DNA of 64,000 nucleotides, taken from positions 1 to 64,000 of the forward strand of contig JAEYOV010000076.1 in assembly GCA_023411395.1 (NCBI GenBank), given 5' to 3'. Positions 1 through 7,274 of the stretch are shown here, one piece after another. The notes under the pieces are model-generated. The model searched no databases. It had not been told where the DNA came from and saw only the letters and a list, made by a program, of their open reading frames with translations. The stretch is from Bacillota bacterium (GTDB lineage Bacteria > Bacillota > Clostridia > Christensenellales > Aristaeellaceae). The position numbers and the translations under genes are program-made. Each line of letters starts with the position of its first letter. Position 1 is the first letter of the stretch.

Positions 1-713
1 CCTGTGGGACCCGTGTCACCCGTATCCCCTGTGGGGCCGGTATCGCCCGTGTCGCCGGTGGGACCCGTGTCGCCCGTATCCCCTGTGGGGCCGGTATCGC
101 CCGTGTCGCCGGTGGGACCCGTGTCGCCCGTATCACCCGTGGGGCCGGTATCACCCGTGTCGCCTGTGGGACCCGTGTCACCGGTGGGGCCGGTGTCGCC
201 CGTGGGACCGGTGGGACCGATAGGACCCGTGGGGCCCGTGGGGCCGGTGTCACCCGTGTCGCCTGCGGGGCCGGTATCGCCTGTCGGCCCGGTGCCTCCG
301 GTAGGACCGACAATATCATCTTCCACAACCACAAGGGTCGCCGTCAGCGGAACAGTGGTTGAATAATATACCGTGTTTGTCGAAGCGTTTTCCAGCGATA
401 CGGTAACAGGCGCAGCAGCCACATCAATAATGGCTATGCCTACTACTTCGCCAGTCCTTATGGGTGAATTCCCTTCCAAAAAATCCCCTTGTGAAGAGGA
501 CAGCGCAAAGACAATGCCTGAAGACAGTGAAGATTGCGTGGCAACCCACCAGTCCAGCACATATCTGCCCGGCTCATTGAAGGTAATCACGCCTGTGATG
601 CTGTTATAGCTGATATTCCCGGCGGAGTAGACTGTTGTATCAAAAATAACGTTGCTTCCTGCAGCTACCGAACCGGCAATCGACCGTTCTATCTGCAATG
701 CAATATTGCTCAT
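1..713 (-). CDS. Collagen-like surface or exosporium protein, C-terminus beyond the window
   Basis: A minus-strand frame stays open from an ATG at 713 to the left edge, giving at least 237 residues with no stop. The ATG is preceded by AGGGGG six bases upstream. Residues 1 to about 135 form a beta-rich, Gly/Ser/Thr/Val-rich domain with the motifs GRYVLDWWVA and GIVFALSSSQGDFLEG, resembling the jelly-roll (BclA C-terminal/C1q-like) domains of bacterial collagen-like proteins. After VEDDIVGPTGG the chain becomes a pure Gly-X-Y repeat dominated by GPT and GDT triplets, the composition of spore and surface collagens that carry O-linked sugars on threonine. The globular domain is N-terminal here, whereas in BclA it follows the collagen. 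It lies downstream of a glycosyltransferase and a CapE-like enzyme on the same strand, so glycosylation by those products is plausible but inferred. What follows the collagen is not visible. Confidence 0.85.
   Translation of the reverse strand, partial: MSNIALQIERSIAGSVAAGSNVIFDTTVYSAGNISYNSITGVITFNEPGRYVLDWWVATQSSLSSGIVFALSSSQGDFLEGNSPIRTGEVVGIAIIDVAAAPVTVSLENASTNTVYYSTTVPLTATLVVVEDDIVGPTGGTGPTGDTGPAGDTGDTGPTGPTGPIGPTGPTGDTGPTGDTGPTGDTGDTGPTGDTGDTGPTGDTGDTGPTGDTGDTGPTGDTGDTGPTGDTGDTGPT
4..180 (-). repeat. 54-bp tandem repeat encoding an 18-residue collagen unit
   Basis: The collagen-coding DNA repeats with a period of 54 bp: the GTGGGACCC motif recurs at 4, 58 and 112 on the plus strand. 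Each unit encodes six Gly-X-Y triplets of GPT and GDT. The first two units are almost identical and the third has diverged at a few third positions, which suggests recent unit duplication by slippage or recombination. The array continues past the left edge. Confidence 0.9.
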
Positions 714-850
714 CGAAATCCCCCTAGTACTTTTCAATAGGTCATCCGTTGCATATTCACCCTTACCGGGTCTTAACTGATAGCATCACATATGATACTG
801 TAATGCCATATCATACTATGATCCATCCGCTTCATTTGTGTGGACAATGT

Positions 851-1693
851 TCAGTGCGGCAAAAGCTTATCATACTGCATGGAAAAAAAACTTTTGTGCC
901 ACGCGCTTTTATGAAGCGTGCTCAAGTGTTTCAGCCCCATTAAGCCGTATTGCTTGACAAGGCCGTTGAAATTGACCGTTATATTGCCACCCATGTTCAT
1001 CCTTTGCCCGGCGACGGCGTGGTAAACGACGGAATTGAAATTGATCTTCGGATACCAGTTCCGCCTTGTCCCATAATAATAGTAATAACCAAGCAGCATG
1101 CTGTCGTCCTCAAAGCATTGTCCGCCCTTCAAGAAAAGCGGATTGTACCCGCCCACCTCCTTCAGGATCCGGGATGCATGAACGCAGGGGTTGGTAAACC
1201 CATGCAGGATGATATCCTCCCGCAAGCCTTGAAGGAAAGCGCCATATTCCTCCCTGGTTTGCGGCAGGGCGGCCGCCTTGTTGAAAAAAGGCATATTGCC
1301 TTGTTTGTCTACAATCCCGCAGCTCACCATGGGCTCGTCATGGGCATCAAGATAATCCGTCAAAGCATCCTCCCAGCGTTCAGGGAAGATCATATCCAGA
1401 TGAAGCTCGCTGATATAAACGCAATCAGGGAAGTTCTTCCATACATACTCAAAACAGCGCTGCCGCCCGGCGGCTGTGCCCACGTTGATCCCTTCGCCGA
1501 TGATATGGAAATCAAGCGCGAATTCGGCCAAAAATTCTTTCAGTCTGTCATGTGTCCAGAATCCCTGGTTGAAAACCACCACCGTCTTGTAGGCGCTTCC
1601 CGAAAGCGATTGCAGGCAGGCCCTTGCCAGATCCATGTCATCGGGGAGCCTGTCTTCCCTGAGCAGAAAGAGAAGCGTGTGGATCAGTTCCAT
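851..1693 (-). CDS. GT-A/GT2-like glycosyltransferase
   Basis: The 280-residue protein has the layout of a small GT-A fold glycosyltransferase. An N-terminal beta-alpha segment (TVVVFNQGF) is followed by GINVGTAAGRQRCFEYVWKN, which matches the N-x-G-xxx-R segment of GT2 enzymes, then a strand ending in SELHLDMIF where the DxD-like metal site normally sits, and ECFEDDSMLLG-type acidic residues near position 195 (QCFEDDSML). No signal peptide or membrane helix is seen, so it should be cytosolic. Its ATG overlaps the last 10 bases of the upstream capE-like gene, indicating translational coupling. The collagen-like gene follows after 137 bases, making a surface-protein or polysaccharide sugar acceptor likely; the donor sugar is unknown. 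The canonical DxD is not clear, so the exact family is uncertain. Confidence 0.6.
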   Translation of the reverse strand: MELIHTLLFLLREDRLPDDMDLARACLQSLSGSAYKTVVVFNQGFWTHDRLKEFLAEFALDFHIIGEGINVGTAAGRQRCFEYVWKNFPDCVYISELHLDMIFPERWEDALTDYLDAHDEPMVSCGIVDKQGNMPFFNKAAALPQTREEYGAFLQGLREDIILHGFTNPCVHASRILKEVGGYNPLFLKGGQCFEDDSMLLGYYYYYGTRRNWYPKINFNSVVYHAVAGQRMNMGGNITVNFNGLVKQYGLMGLKHLSTLHKSAWHKSFFSMQYDKLLPH

Positions 1694-2715
1694 TTTTCAT
1701 TCCACATCCTTAACTCGTCTGAAACATATTCACAGCGCAGCAATTTCTCCTTCAACTCCTGTGCGTTCAATTGATGGGTATTGCCGGAGGTGTACTCCTT
1801 CATGGAGCCGATGGCCCGGTTGCCGCAGCTTACATACTTGGCATAGTTAAGCCCGCCCGCATCCGCGGGTATCTTGAAAAAGTCCCCCATATCCACCGCC
1901 GTGGCGCTTTCTTCCCTGGTCAGAAGCGTTTCGTGTATCTTTTCCCCCAGCCGGACGCCAATCACCTGAACCGGATTGTCCGCATGAAAAAGCTCCTTGA
2001 GCGCTTGTGCCAGATCGCCGATATTGCAGGCGGGCGCTTTTTTCACCATCAGGTCGCCGGCGCGGGCGTTTTCGAAGGCGAAAAGTACAAGATCAATGGC
2101 TTCCGTCAGATCCATCAGAAACCGCGTCATATTGGGATCGGTGATGGTAATGGGCTGCCCGCTTTTGATCTGCTGGATGAACAGGGGAATCACCGATCCC
2201 CTGGAGGCCATTACATTGCCGTAGCGTGTGCCGCAGATGAGTGTTTTGTTTTCATCCACGGTTCTGGACTTGGCGATGAATATCTTCTCCATCAGGGCCT
2301 TTGAAATGCCCATGGCATTTACGGGATAAACGGCCTTGTCGGTGGAAAGGCACACGATTTTTTTGACCCCGGCCGCAATGGCCGCGGCGAGCACGTTCTC
2401 CGACCCCAATACGTTTGTCTTTACCGCCTCCTGGGGGAAGAACTCGCAGCTTGGCACCTGCTTGAGCGCCGCCGCGTGAAAGATATAGTCCACGCCGTAC
2501 ATGGCATCTCGCAGGCTTTGCGCGTCCCGCACGTCGCCCACGAAAAATTTGAGTTTCGGGTTGTTGTAAACCTTGCGCATATCGTCCTGCTTTTTTTCAT
2601 CCCGGGAAAATATCCTGATTTCCCGGATGCCTGTAGGCAAAAAGCGCTTGAGCACCGCATTGCCAAAAGACCCTGTGCCACCCGTGATGAGCAGCGTTTT
2701 ATCTTCAAACATCAC
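1684..2715 (-). CDS. capE: UDP-GlcNAc 4,6-dehydratase/5-epimerase-like polysaccharide biosynthesis protein
   Basis: This 343-residue extended SDR starts with the Rossmann motif TGGTGSFGNAV. It continues with FVGDVRD, FHAAALKQVP and the catalytic region LSTDKAVYPVNAMGISKALME. In this family the active-site Met replaces the usual Tyr of YxxxK, as in CapE, PseB and FlaA1. RYGNVMASRGSVIPLF and MTRFLMDLTEA are further hallmarks of the polysaccharide biosynthesis protein (Polysacc_synt_2) family. Such enzymes convert UDP-GlcNAc to a 4-keto-6-deoxy intermediate on the way to FucNAc-type or pseudaminic sugars. No CapF/CapG or PseC partner is in the window, so the end product is unknown. The start is GTG at 2715 or the adjacent ATG at 2712, with AGGAAGG upstream. 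The gene overlaps the following glycosyltransferase. Confidence 0.85.
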   Translation of the reverse strand: MMFEDKTLLITGGTGSFGNAVLKRFLPTGIREIRIFSRDEKKQDDMRKVYNNPKLKFFVGDVRDAQSLRDAMYGVDYIFHAAALKQVPSCEFFPQEAVKTNVLGSENVLAAAIAAGVKKIVCLSTDKAVYPVNAMGISKALMEKIFIAKSRTVDENKTLICGTRYGNVMASRGSVIPLFIQQIKSGQPITITDPNMTRFLMDLTEAIDLVLFAFENARAGDLMVKKAPACNIGDLAQALKELFHADNPVQVIGVRLGEKIHETLLTREESATAVDMGDFFKIPADAGGLNYAKYVSCGNRAIGSMKEYTSGNTHQLNAQELKEKLLRCEYVSDELRMWNEKWN

Positions 2716-2786
2716 TGTTGACCAACCTTCCTGTGCATGGGCCTTAAGCGCCGCAGCGCTTTAGCCTTGATACATCTTATTCCAAA

Positions 2787-2820
2787 CAAAAAAAGACGCC
2801 CATGCAAAACCATGGGCGCA
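2787..2820 (-). terminator. Rho-independent terminator of the RCC1 operon region
   Basis: Read on the minus strand, GCGCCCATGG and CATGGGCGTC form a stem around a TTTTG loop and are followed by a run of seven T. It lies about 50 bases after the RCC1-like stop codon and ahead of the capE-like gene, separating the two transcription units. Confidence 0.85.
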
Positions 2821-2870
2821 CTATGCCAAAATTCCCTGTCACTTGTTATTTTATTATTCGCAATGCCCGG

Positions 2871-4040
2871 TCAGGGCAGGATCAGGTCCATCCCATTGGG
2901 AGACATGGCATACCTGCTCTTGCTGGTGCCGTCACCCAGCTGGCTGAATTTATTGATGCCGGCGCAAAGCACCGTGCCATCCTTTGTCATGGCAATGGCA
3001 AACAAGCTGCCGCCCATGACCATCACCACATCCTTGTCGTAAGCCATCCCCGGCAGCACGCCCTGGCTGGCGGCGGAGCGGAAGCCCTGGCCCAACTGCC
3101 CATAGCTGTTGTTACCCCAGGACCAGAGGGAGCCATCGGTCAGGATGGCATAAGTCTGAGAGCTGTACGCCGCTACATAGGTAACCGGCAGCGGCAGCAT
3201 CACTTTTTGTGGTTCCCTGGTGGGCTTGCGCTTGGTATCGTAGCCCAATTGATGCATGTCATTCCGGCCCCACGTCCACAGCGTCCCCTTTGAATCCAGC
3301 AGTACCACGCTGGCGCCGCATGCGTCGATGTAAGCGATGTCAATATCACCGTAATCGATGCGCACAGGGACCAGTTGATCGCGGGTGGTGGTGGGGTTGA
3401 CCATATGATACTCGTTGTCGCCCCATCCCCAAAGCACCCCGTCCTTGTCCAGCGCCAGGGAGAACTTTCCGCCCGCCGCAATTTGAACAATGTTCTCCAG
3501 GGGGACCTTATAGGGTGTCAACTGGTTCTTATGGTTGCCGTTGCCTACCTGGCCCCGGTTGTTGCGCCCCCAGGCGTATACCTCGCCGGAGGCGGTCAGC
3601 GCAAGCGCATGGCCAAACCCCGTTTTCACGTCTACCGGCGTTATCTCAAGGTTCGTCTTGACATGCGTTTCATGTCTGGATCCGGGCACGGTCAGCGGAT
3701 AATAGCAATTGTTTCCCACGCCAAAAAGCGTGCCGTCCTCCATCCACAAAAAGCTGTAGTCGGACGCAGGCACGATATCCTTGAGCTTGCTCACATCCAC
3801 AGCGGAGTTTCTGCTCTTGAAGTCCCTGATGGTGTAGGACTGCTTGACCGAATGAAGGCCCAACTGCCCGTACTGGTTATCACCCCAGATGTAAAGCTTG
3901 CCCTGGTTGTCCCGGGCATAGGCAAAACTGCCGCCCACAGCCAATATCACCGGCAGGCCCGTGCCGCTGTCATGCGTCACGGCGCTAGCCGTACCGCTAA
4001 GAAGCACCAGCATAAACGCAATTGCCAAAAAACGCTTCAT
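2871..4040 (-). CDS. Secreted RCC1-repeat beta-propeller protein
   Basis: The start is the ATG at 4040, preceded by AAGGAGG and opening a clear signal peptide (MKRFLAIAFMLVLL, cleavage near SGTASA). The mature chain of about 370 residues carries at least six RCC1-type blades, recognisable by LYIWGDNQYGQLG, VYAWGRNNRGQVG, LWGWGDNEYHMV, LWTWGRNDMHQLG, LWSWGNNSYGQLG and LCAGINKFSQLG. RCC1 propellers are interaction modules; in bacteria they occur in exported proteins of mostly unknown role, and no enzyme site is visible here. The gene is last in a three-gene operon after an Lgt-like membrane protein, whose stop overlaps its start by 4 bases (ATGA), and a phosphodiester-glycosidase-like protein. 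An in-frame extension upstream to 4370 runs through the neighbour and is rejected. Confidence 0.85.
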   Translation of the reverse strand: MKRFLAIAFMLVLLSGTASAVTHDSGTGLPVILAVGGSFAYARDNQGKLYIWGDNQYGQLGLHSVKQSYTIRDFKSRNSAVDVSKLKDIVPASDYSFLWMEDGTLFGVGNNCYYPLTVPGSRHETHVKTNLEITPVDVKTGFGHALALTASGEVYAWGRNNRGQVGNGNHKNQLTPYKVPLENIVQIAAGGKFSLALDKDGVLWGWGDNEYHMVNPTTTRDQLVPVRIDYGDIDIAYIDACGASVVLLDSKGTLWTWGRNDMHQLGYDTKRKPTREPQKVMLPLPVTYVAAYSSQTYAILTDGSLWSWGNNSYGQLGQGFRSAASQGVLPGMAYDKDVVMVMGGSLFAIAMTKDGTVLCAGINKFSQLGDGTSKSRYAMSPNGMDLILP

Positions 4041-5005
4041 ACAGCGTCCTCCTTTTTGATTCGCAGGCAAACCAGAACCGCCATGCCGGCAAGCGCTGCC
4101 ACCATCACCGCGTAGACCAGCACATCGGGAAGGTTGGTCTTGTCCAGCGCGAACTCCGCGCCGATGCAGACACCCACTCCCAGTGCAAGAAGAAGCCACT
4201 CCCCGGCAAGGTTGACCGTGACGCCCGCGCGCCTTGCTGCCCGTGCGCCGGCAACCGCTGCCGCCGCGCAGAGCAAAACCATAAAGCCTATCTGCGTCAC
4301 CCTGGCAAAGATGAATATAAACAGGACATCGTCGCTGCGCAGGCTTTGGGGCATGATCTGCGACGCGCAAAACAGCGCAAGAAAATACAGGCTGAGTGTG
4401 CCGGGGCGTTTTGTTTTCCGCCCGATATGCAAAAGCACAAAAAACAGCGCCAGCGCCAGTATGCCCTCAATGGTGCATACCGCCAGCGACCATTCGCCCC
4501 ACTCGTTCTGAAGGGCCGCCGGATAGAAGCTGAGCGCGGGCGATTCTACCAGGTCGCCGTACCCTTGCCCGGAAAGCGGCTCGATAAACCTTGCTATGGC
4601 AATCAGCAGCGCGCCCCATGGCGCGGCGGTGTCCAGGATAGCACCGGCCTTCTGGCGTGTGATCAGGCCGCACACCGCTCCCGCCAGCAGGCAGCCCAAA
4701 AGCGCTCCCGCGATGTTCAGGCCGCCATTGCCAACCTCAAAAAAATGCCACAAGCCGTCAAACTCGCCCATCTCGTCCAGGAAAATCCACTCATAACGGA
4801 CGGCGCAGTATATGAGCCGCGAAAAAAACAGTGCAAGCGGCGCGGCGCACAGCAGATACACAAGGGCGGTGCTCTTTTTCAGGCCTCTTCTTACCGCCTG
4901 CATATGCATGAACACGGCGCAAACAAGCGCGGCCAGCGCCAACAAAATGCTGTACGCCTGCACCGGATAGCCCAATGCCTTGAACCAAATGACAGGTTCG
5001 CTCAT
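4037..5005 (-). CDS. Lgt-like polytopic membrane protein, probably not a standard diacylglyceryl transferase
   Basis: The 322-residue product has about seven to nine hydrophobic helices and the global layout of prolipoprotein diacylglyceryl transferase. The motif GGLNIAGALLG sits near residue 92 and the ARFIEPLSGQGYG loop near 140, which correspond to the GG-S-x-H-G and GRxxNFxNxExxG signatures of Lgt. The His of the first motif is Ala here and the Asn of the second is Glu, so two residues needed in E. coli Lgt are missing while the Arg is kept. It is sandwiched between two exported-protein genes (2 bases from the one before, 4-base overlap with the one after), so it may modify or anchor one of them. 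Lgt-fold membership is fairly secure; the activity is unknown. Confidence 0.7.
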   Translation of the reverse strand: MSEPVIWFKALGYPVQAYSILLALAALVCAVFMHMQAVRRGLKKSTALVYLLCAAPLALFFSRLIYCAVRYEWIFLDEMGEFDGLWHFFEVGNGGLNIAGALLGCLLAGAVCGLITRQKAGAILDTAAPWGALLIAIARFIEPLSGQGYGDLVESPALSFYPAALQNEWGEWSLAVCTIEGILALALFFVLLHIGRKTKRPGTLSLYFLALFCASQIMPQSLRSDDVLFIFIFARVTQIGFMVLLCAAAAVAGARAARRAGVTVNLAGEWLLLALGVGVCIGAEFALDKTNLPDVLVYAVMVAALAGMAVLVCLRIKKEDAV

Positions 5006-5007
5006 TT

Positions 5008-5961
5008 TTATTCCACCAATGTCGCAAAATAGATCATATCACTCAAAAAGCGCTCGATCCCGGGAGAATTGATCTTGGCGTACAGAAGCTTGCCCGCCTC
5101 GGCGTTCATCCGCTTGAAAGCCATGGTAGCGCTGTTCCCGCCGTCCAGATTGAATGCAGCCCTGCATCCTGTTTCGGTGAACTGATAGCCCAGATCCTGG
5201 CACAGTGCCGCCAGTTCGGGCACAGTCATACCCTTGGAACCGCTGCTTTGCGGCCCCTCGGTGGTAACCAGCAGGTATTCCAGCGGGCCCAACTGCGCGA
5301 TAGCCGAACGCTGGGTGGAATTCTGCGCGCCGACGTTGCCGTTCTTGTAATCCTGCGCAATGATGGATTTGCCGTCCACCGCCAATACGGGCCCAAAGCA
5401 GAACGCCTGGTACATATCCTGGCCATGGGCCTCGTAATACTGATTGTACAGGTCCTTGGTGCATTTTTGAATATAGTCAAAATCGCCGTTCTTATCAATA
5501 ATCAGCACATCCATGGCACCGTTGGCGTTGTTGCGCACCTGCTGTGTCTGGCGCATGACAACCTGGCATTTGTCGGGCTTGGTGAAATAATCGCCGTTCA
5601 AAGCAATCACAGCATTGACAGCCCGGGCGACATAGCGGCCCCGGCCTGTGGAGGTGCTTCGGAAATTGGCACGGGGTGAATTCACCATCGCGGCGGGCAC
5701 CGTGCGCAATTGCGAGGGATGGCTGATTTTCACATAGGCATAGGTATAACCGGTATCGGCGTGGCGCCCCTCAAAAATCCTGACTGTGATGGATTCGTCC
5801 TGATACTCGTTGTCCGAAAGATAGTTTTCATCGCCGGGCACAGGCCCGCCCACATACGTATCCATGGGCAGCGGCGCAAGTCCTTCCGCAGCTGCGCCCG
5901 CGGCAAACATAACCAGCAGCACCAGCAATGTGACGCGATAGAGAATCTTTTTCAAATTCAT
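5008..5961 (-). CDS. Exported phosphodiester glycosidase (NAGPA-domain) family protein
   Basis: The start at ATG 5961 has AAGGAG eight bases upstream and opens a signal peptide (MNLKKILYRVTLLVLLVMF, then AAGAAAEG). The remaining 290 residues match the NAGPA/phosphodiester glycosidase fold: a Tyr/Lys-rich N-terminal strand region, NAVIALNGDYF near 125, CFGPVLAVDG, a QRSAIAQLGPLEYLLVTTEG-like core and the terminal FNLDGGNSATMAF motif. This family cleaves sugar-1-phosphodiester links in mammals; bacterial members are mostly exported and linked to wall or exopolysaccharide turnover. The gene is first in an operon with the Lgt-like and RCC1 proteins and is driven by the minus-strand promoter at 6009-6038. 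Substrate is unknown. Confidence 0.8.
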   Translation of the reverse strand: MNLKKILYRVTLLVLLVMFAAGAAAEGLAPLPMDTYVGGPVPGDENYLSDNEYQDESITVRIFEGRHADTGYTYAYVKISHPSQLRTVPAAMVNSPRANFRSTSTGRGRYVARAVNAVIALNGDYFTKPDKCQVVMRQTQQVRNNANGAMDVLIIDKNGDFDYIQKCTKDLYNQYYEAHGQDMYQAFCFGPVLAVDGKSIIAQDYKNGNVGAQNSTQRSAIAQLGPLEYLLVTTEGPQSSGSKGMTVPELAALCQDLGYQFTETGCRAAFNLDGGNSATMAFKRMNAEAGKLLYAKINSPGIERFLSDMIYFATLVE

Positions 5962-6008
5962 TTGTCGACTCCTTGCGCTTCGGCTTTTGTGATCCCGTAT
6001 ACCCGCAG

Positions 6009-6038
6009 AGCATATCACACACAATCTGGAAAAGTCAA
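6009..6038 (-). promoter_or_regulatory. Sigma-A promoter for the phosphodiester-glycosidase operon
   Basis: On the minus strand TTGACT (6038-6033) and TATGCT (6014-6009) are separated by 18 bases, about 50 bases ahead of the ATG at 5961. Confidence 0.65.
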
Positions 6039-6044
6039 GGGCAA

Positions 6045-6074
6045 TTGACAGTCTCAGGCGGCGCGTGATACACT
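6045..6074 (+). promoter_or_regulatory. Sigma-A promoter for the CapA-like gene
   Basis: TTGACA at 6045-6050 and TACACT at 6069-6074 have an 18-base spacer and lie 32 bases before the ATG at 6106. It is divergent from the promoter at 6009-6038, only 6 bases apart, so the two may be co-regulated. Confidence 0.7.
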
Positions 6075-6105
6075 GAAAAAAACCAAAAAGTTGGCAGGGG
6101 AAATT

Positions 6106-7155
6106 ATGAAAAAATGGATTGCGGTCACGCTTGCACTGTTTATCATGGCCATGATGCCTTCCGCCCAGGCACAAACGCAGGTAGTGACGCTCACCGCAAC
6201 CGGCGACGCGCTGCTGGGCAGCAACGATCTGGTGAGCAAAATGGAATATGCCTTTCAGCGCTACATCGAGAAATATGGCTACGCTTACCCTTTTGCCAAG
6301 CTGCAAGACCTGTTCGCCGCCGATGATATCACCCTGATCAATCTGGAATGCATCTTCAATGATGATGCACCGGCCCAGACCAGCCGTTACAGTTTTCGCG
6401 GGCCTACCAGCTACACAAAAATATTAACAGAGAGCAGCATTGAAGTTGTCAATCTGGCCAACAATCATTCGGGTGATTATGGGAAGGCCGGCTATCACTC
6501 CACCATTCAGGCGCTGGAAGATGCCGGCGTCAAATATTGCGGCTCCACCGGGTATGGAAACTACACCTGCATCTGGGAAAAGGATGGCATCAAGATCGGT
6601 TTTGTTGGGGTGATCCCCCTTTATTACCAGCACCATGCCAAAGAAGTCAAGCGCTGCTTCCAGACGCTCAAGGAAGCCGGCTGTCAGGTAATCATCGCCT
6701 CTTTGCACGCAGGCAAGGAATACAGGGGCACCCATGGCAGCCTGCAGGAAAAGTACGGAAAAACCTTGCGCAGCCTTGGCGCCAACATCATTATTGGCAA
6801 CCATCCCCATGTTCCCGAGGGCGTCAGCGTGACGGGCGGTGTGACTCACCTTTATTCCCTGGGCAACGCCTCCTTTGGCGGCAATACGGGCGTGGACGAA
6901 ACGGTGCACTGCATCCAAAGCTATGTGGCGCAATTTGATCTCACCTTTGAGGATGGCGTCTACAAGGGCCATCAGCTCACCATCTGGCCGATCCACATCA
7001 GCGGCACCTCCCCGGAAAACAATTACCAGCCGGTGCTGGTGTCGGGCGGGGAAGCCGAGGTTGTCATGAAACGAATCCAAAAAGACACCAGGTTTGAACT
7101 CAGCCCCTATGTGGAGGGCAAGGGAGCCGTTCAGCCTTTTGTCCCCTGGCAATGA
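6106..7155 (+). CDS. Exported CapA-family (PGA_cap) metallophosphatase-like protein
   Basis: The ATG at 6106 follows CAGGGGA and begins a signal peptide (MKKWIAVTLALFIMAM, AQAQ). The 349-residue protein has the calcineurin-like CapA layout: TATGDALLGSND near 27, LINLECIFND near 80, VVNLANNHSGDYG near 112, IIASLHAGKEYRG near 200 and IIIGNHPHVPEG near 230. These Asp, Asn and His residues form the presumed metal centre. CapA/PgsA proteins act in poly-gamma-glutamate export, but many clostridial paralogues occur without other pgs genes, as here, and their role is unknown. The family is secure and the substrate is not. It is transcribed divergently from the phosphodiester-glycosidase operon. Confidence 0.85.
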   Translation: MKKWIAVTLALFIMAMMPSAQAQTQVVTLTATGDALLGSNDLVSKMEYAFQRYIEKYGYAYPFAKLQDLFAADDITLINLECIFNDDAPAQTSRYSFRGPTSYTKILTESSIEVVNLANNHSGDYGKAGYHSTIQALEDAGVKYCGSTGYGNYTCIWEKDGIKIGFVGVIPLYYQHHAKEVKRCFQTLKEAGCQVIIASLHAGKEYRGTHGSLQEKYGKTLRSLGANIIIGNHPHVPEGVSVTGGVTHLYSLGNASFGGNTGVDETVHCIQSYVAQFDLTFEDGVYKGHQLTIWPIHISGTSPENNYQPVLVSGGEAEVVMKRIQKDTRFELSPYVEGKGAVQPFVPWQ

Positions 7156-7211
7156 ATGAACCCGTTATCCGGAACAAATAAAGCCGGTTTTTGCGATATT
7201 CATCCGATGTC

Positions 7212-7240
7212 TTGCCATACCTTGCCGGATTTGATACACT
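7212..7240 (+). promoter_or_regulatory. Sigma-A promoter for the polysaccharide deacetylase
   Basis: TTGCCA at 7212-7217 and TACACT at 7235-7240 are 17 bases apart, 34 bases upstream of the ATG at 7275. Confidence 0.65.
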
Positions 7241-7274
7241 CCGGTTAATTGTTATATAGAAAGCAGGGGTCTAT

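Noticed and set aside
4..366. Plus-strand reading frame of repeated Pro-Val-Ser
   Set aside because: It is the reverse reading of the minus-strand collagen array; the minus frame has a ribosome site, a globular domain and Gly-X-Y periodicity.
2871..4370. Longer RCC1 protein of 499 residues
   Set aside because: The extra 110 codons overlap the Lgt-like gene, are rich in rare combinations and precede an internal signal peptide with a strong ribosome site at 4040.
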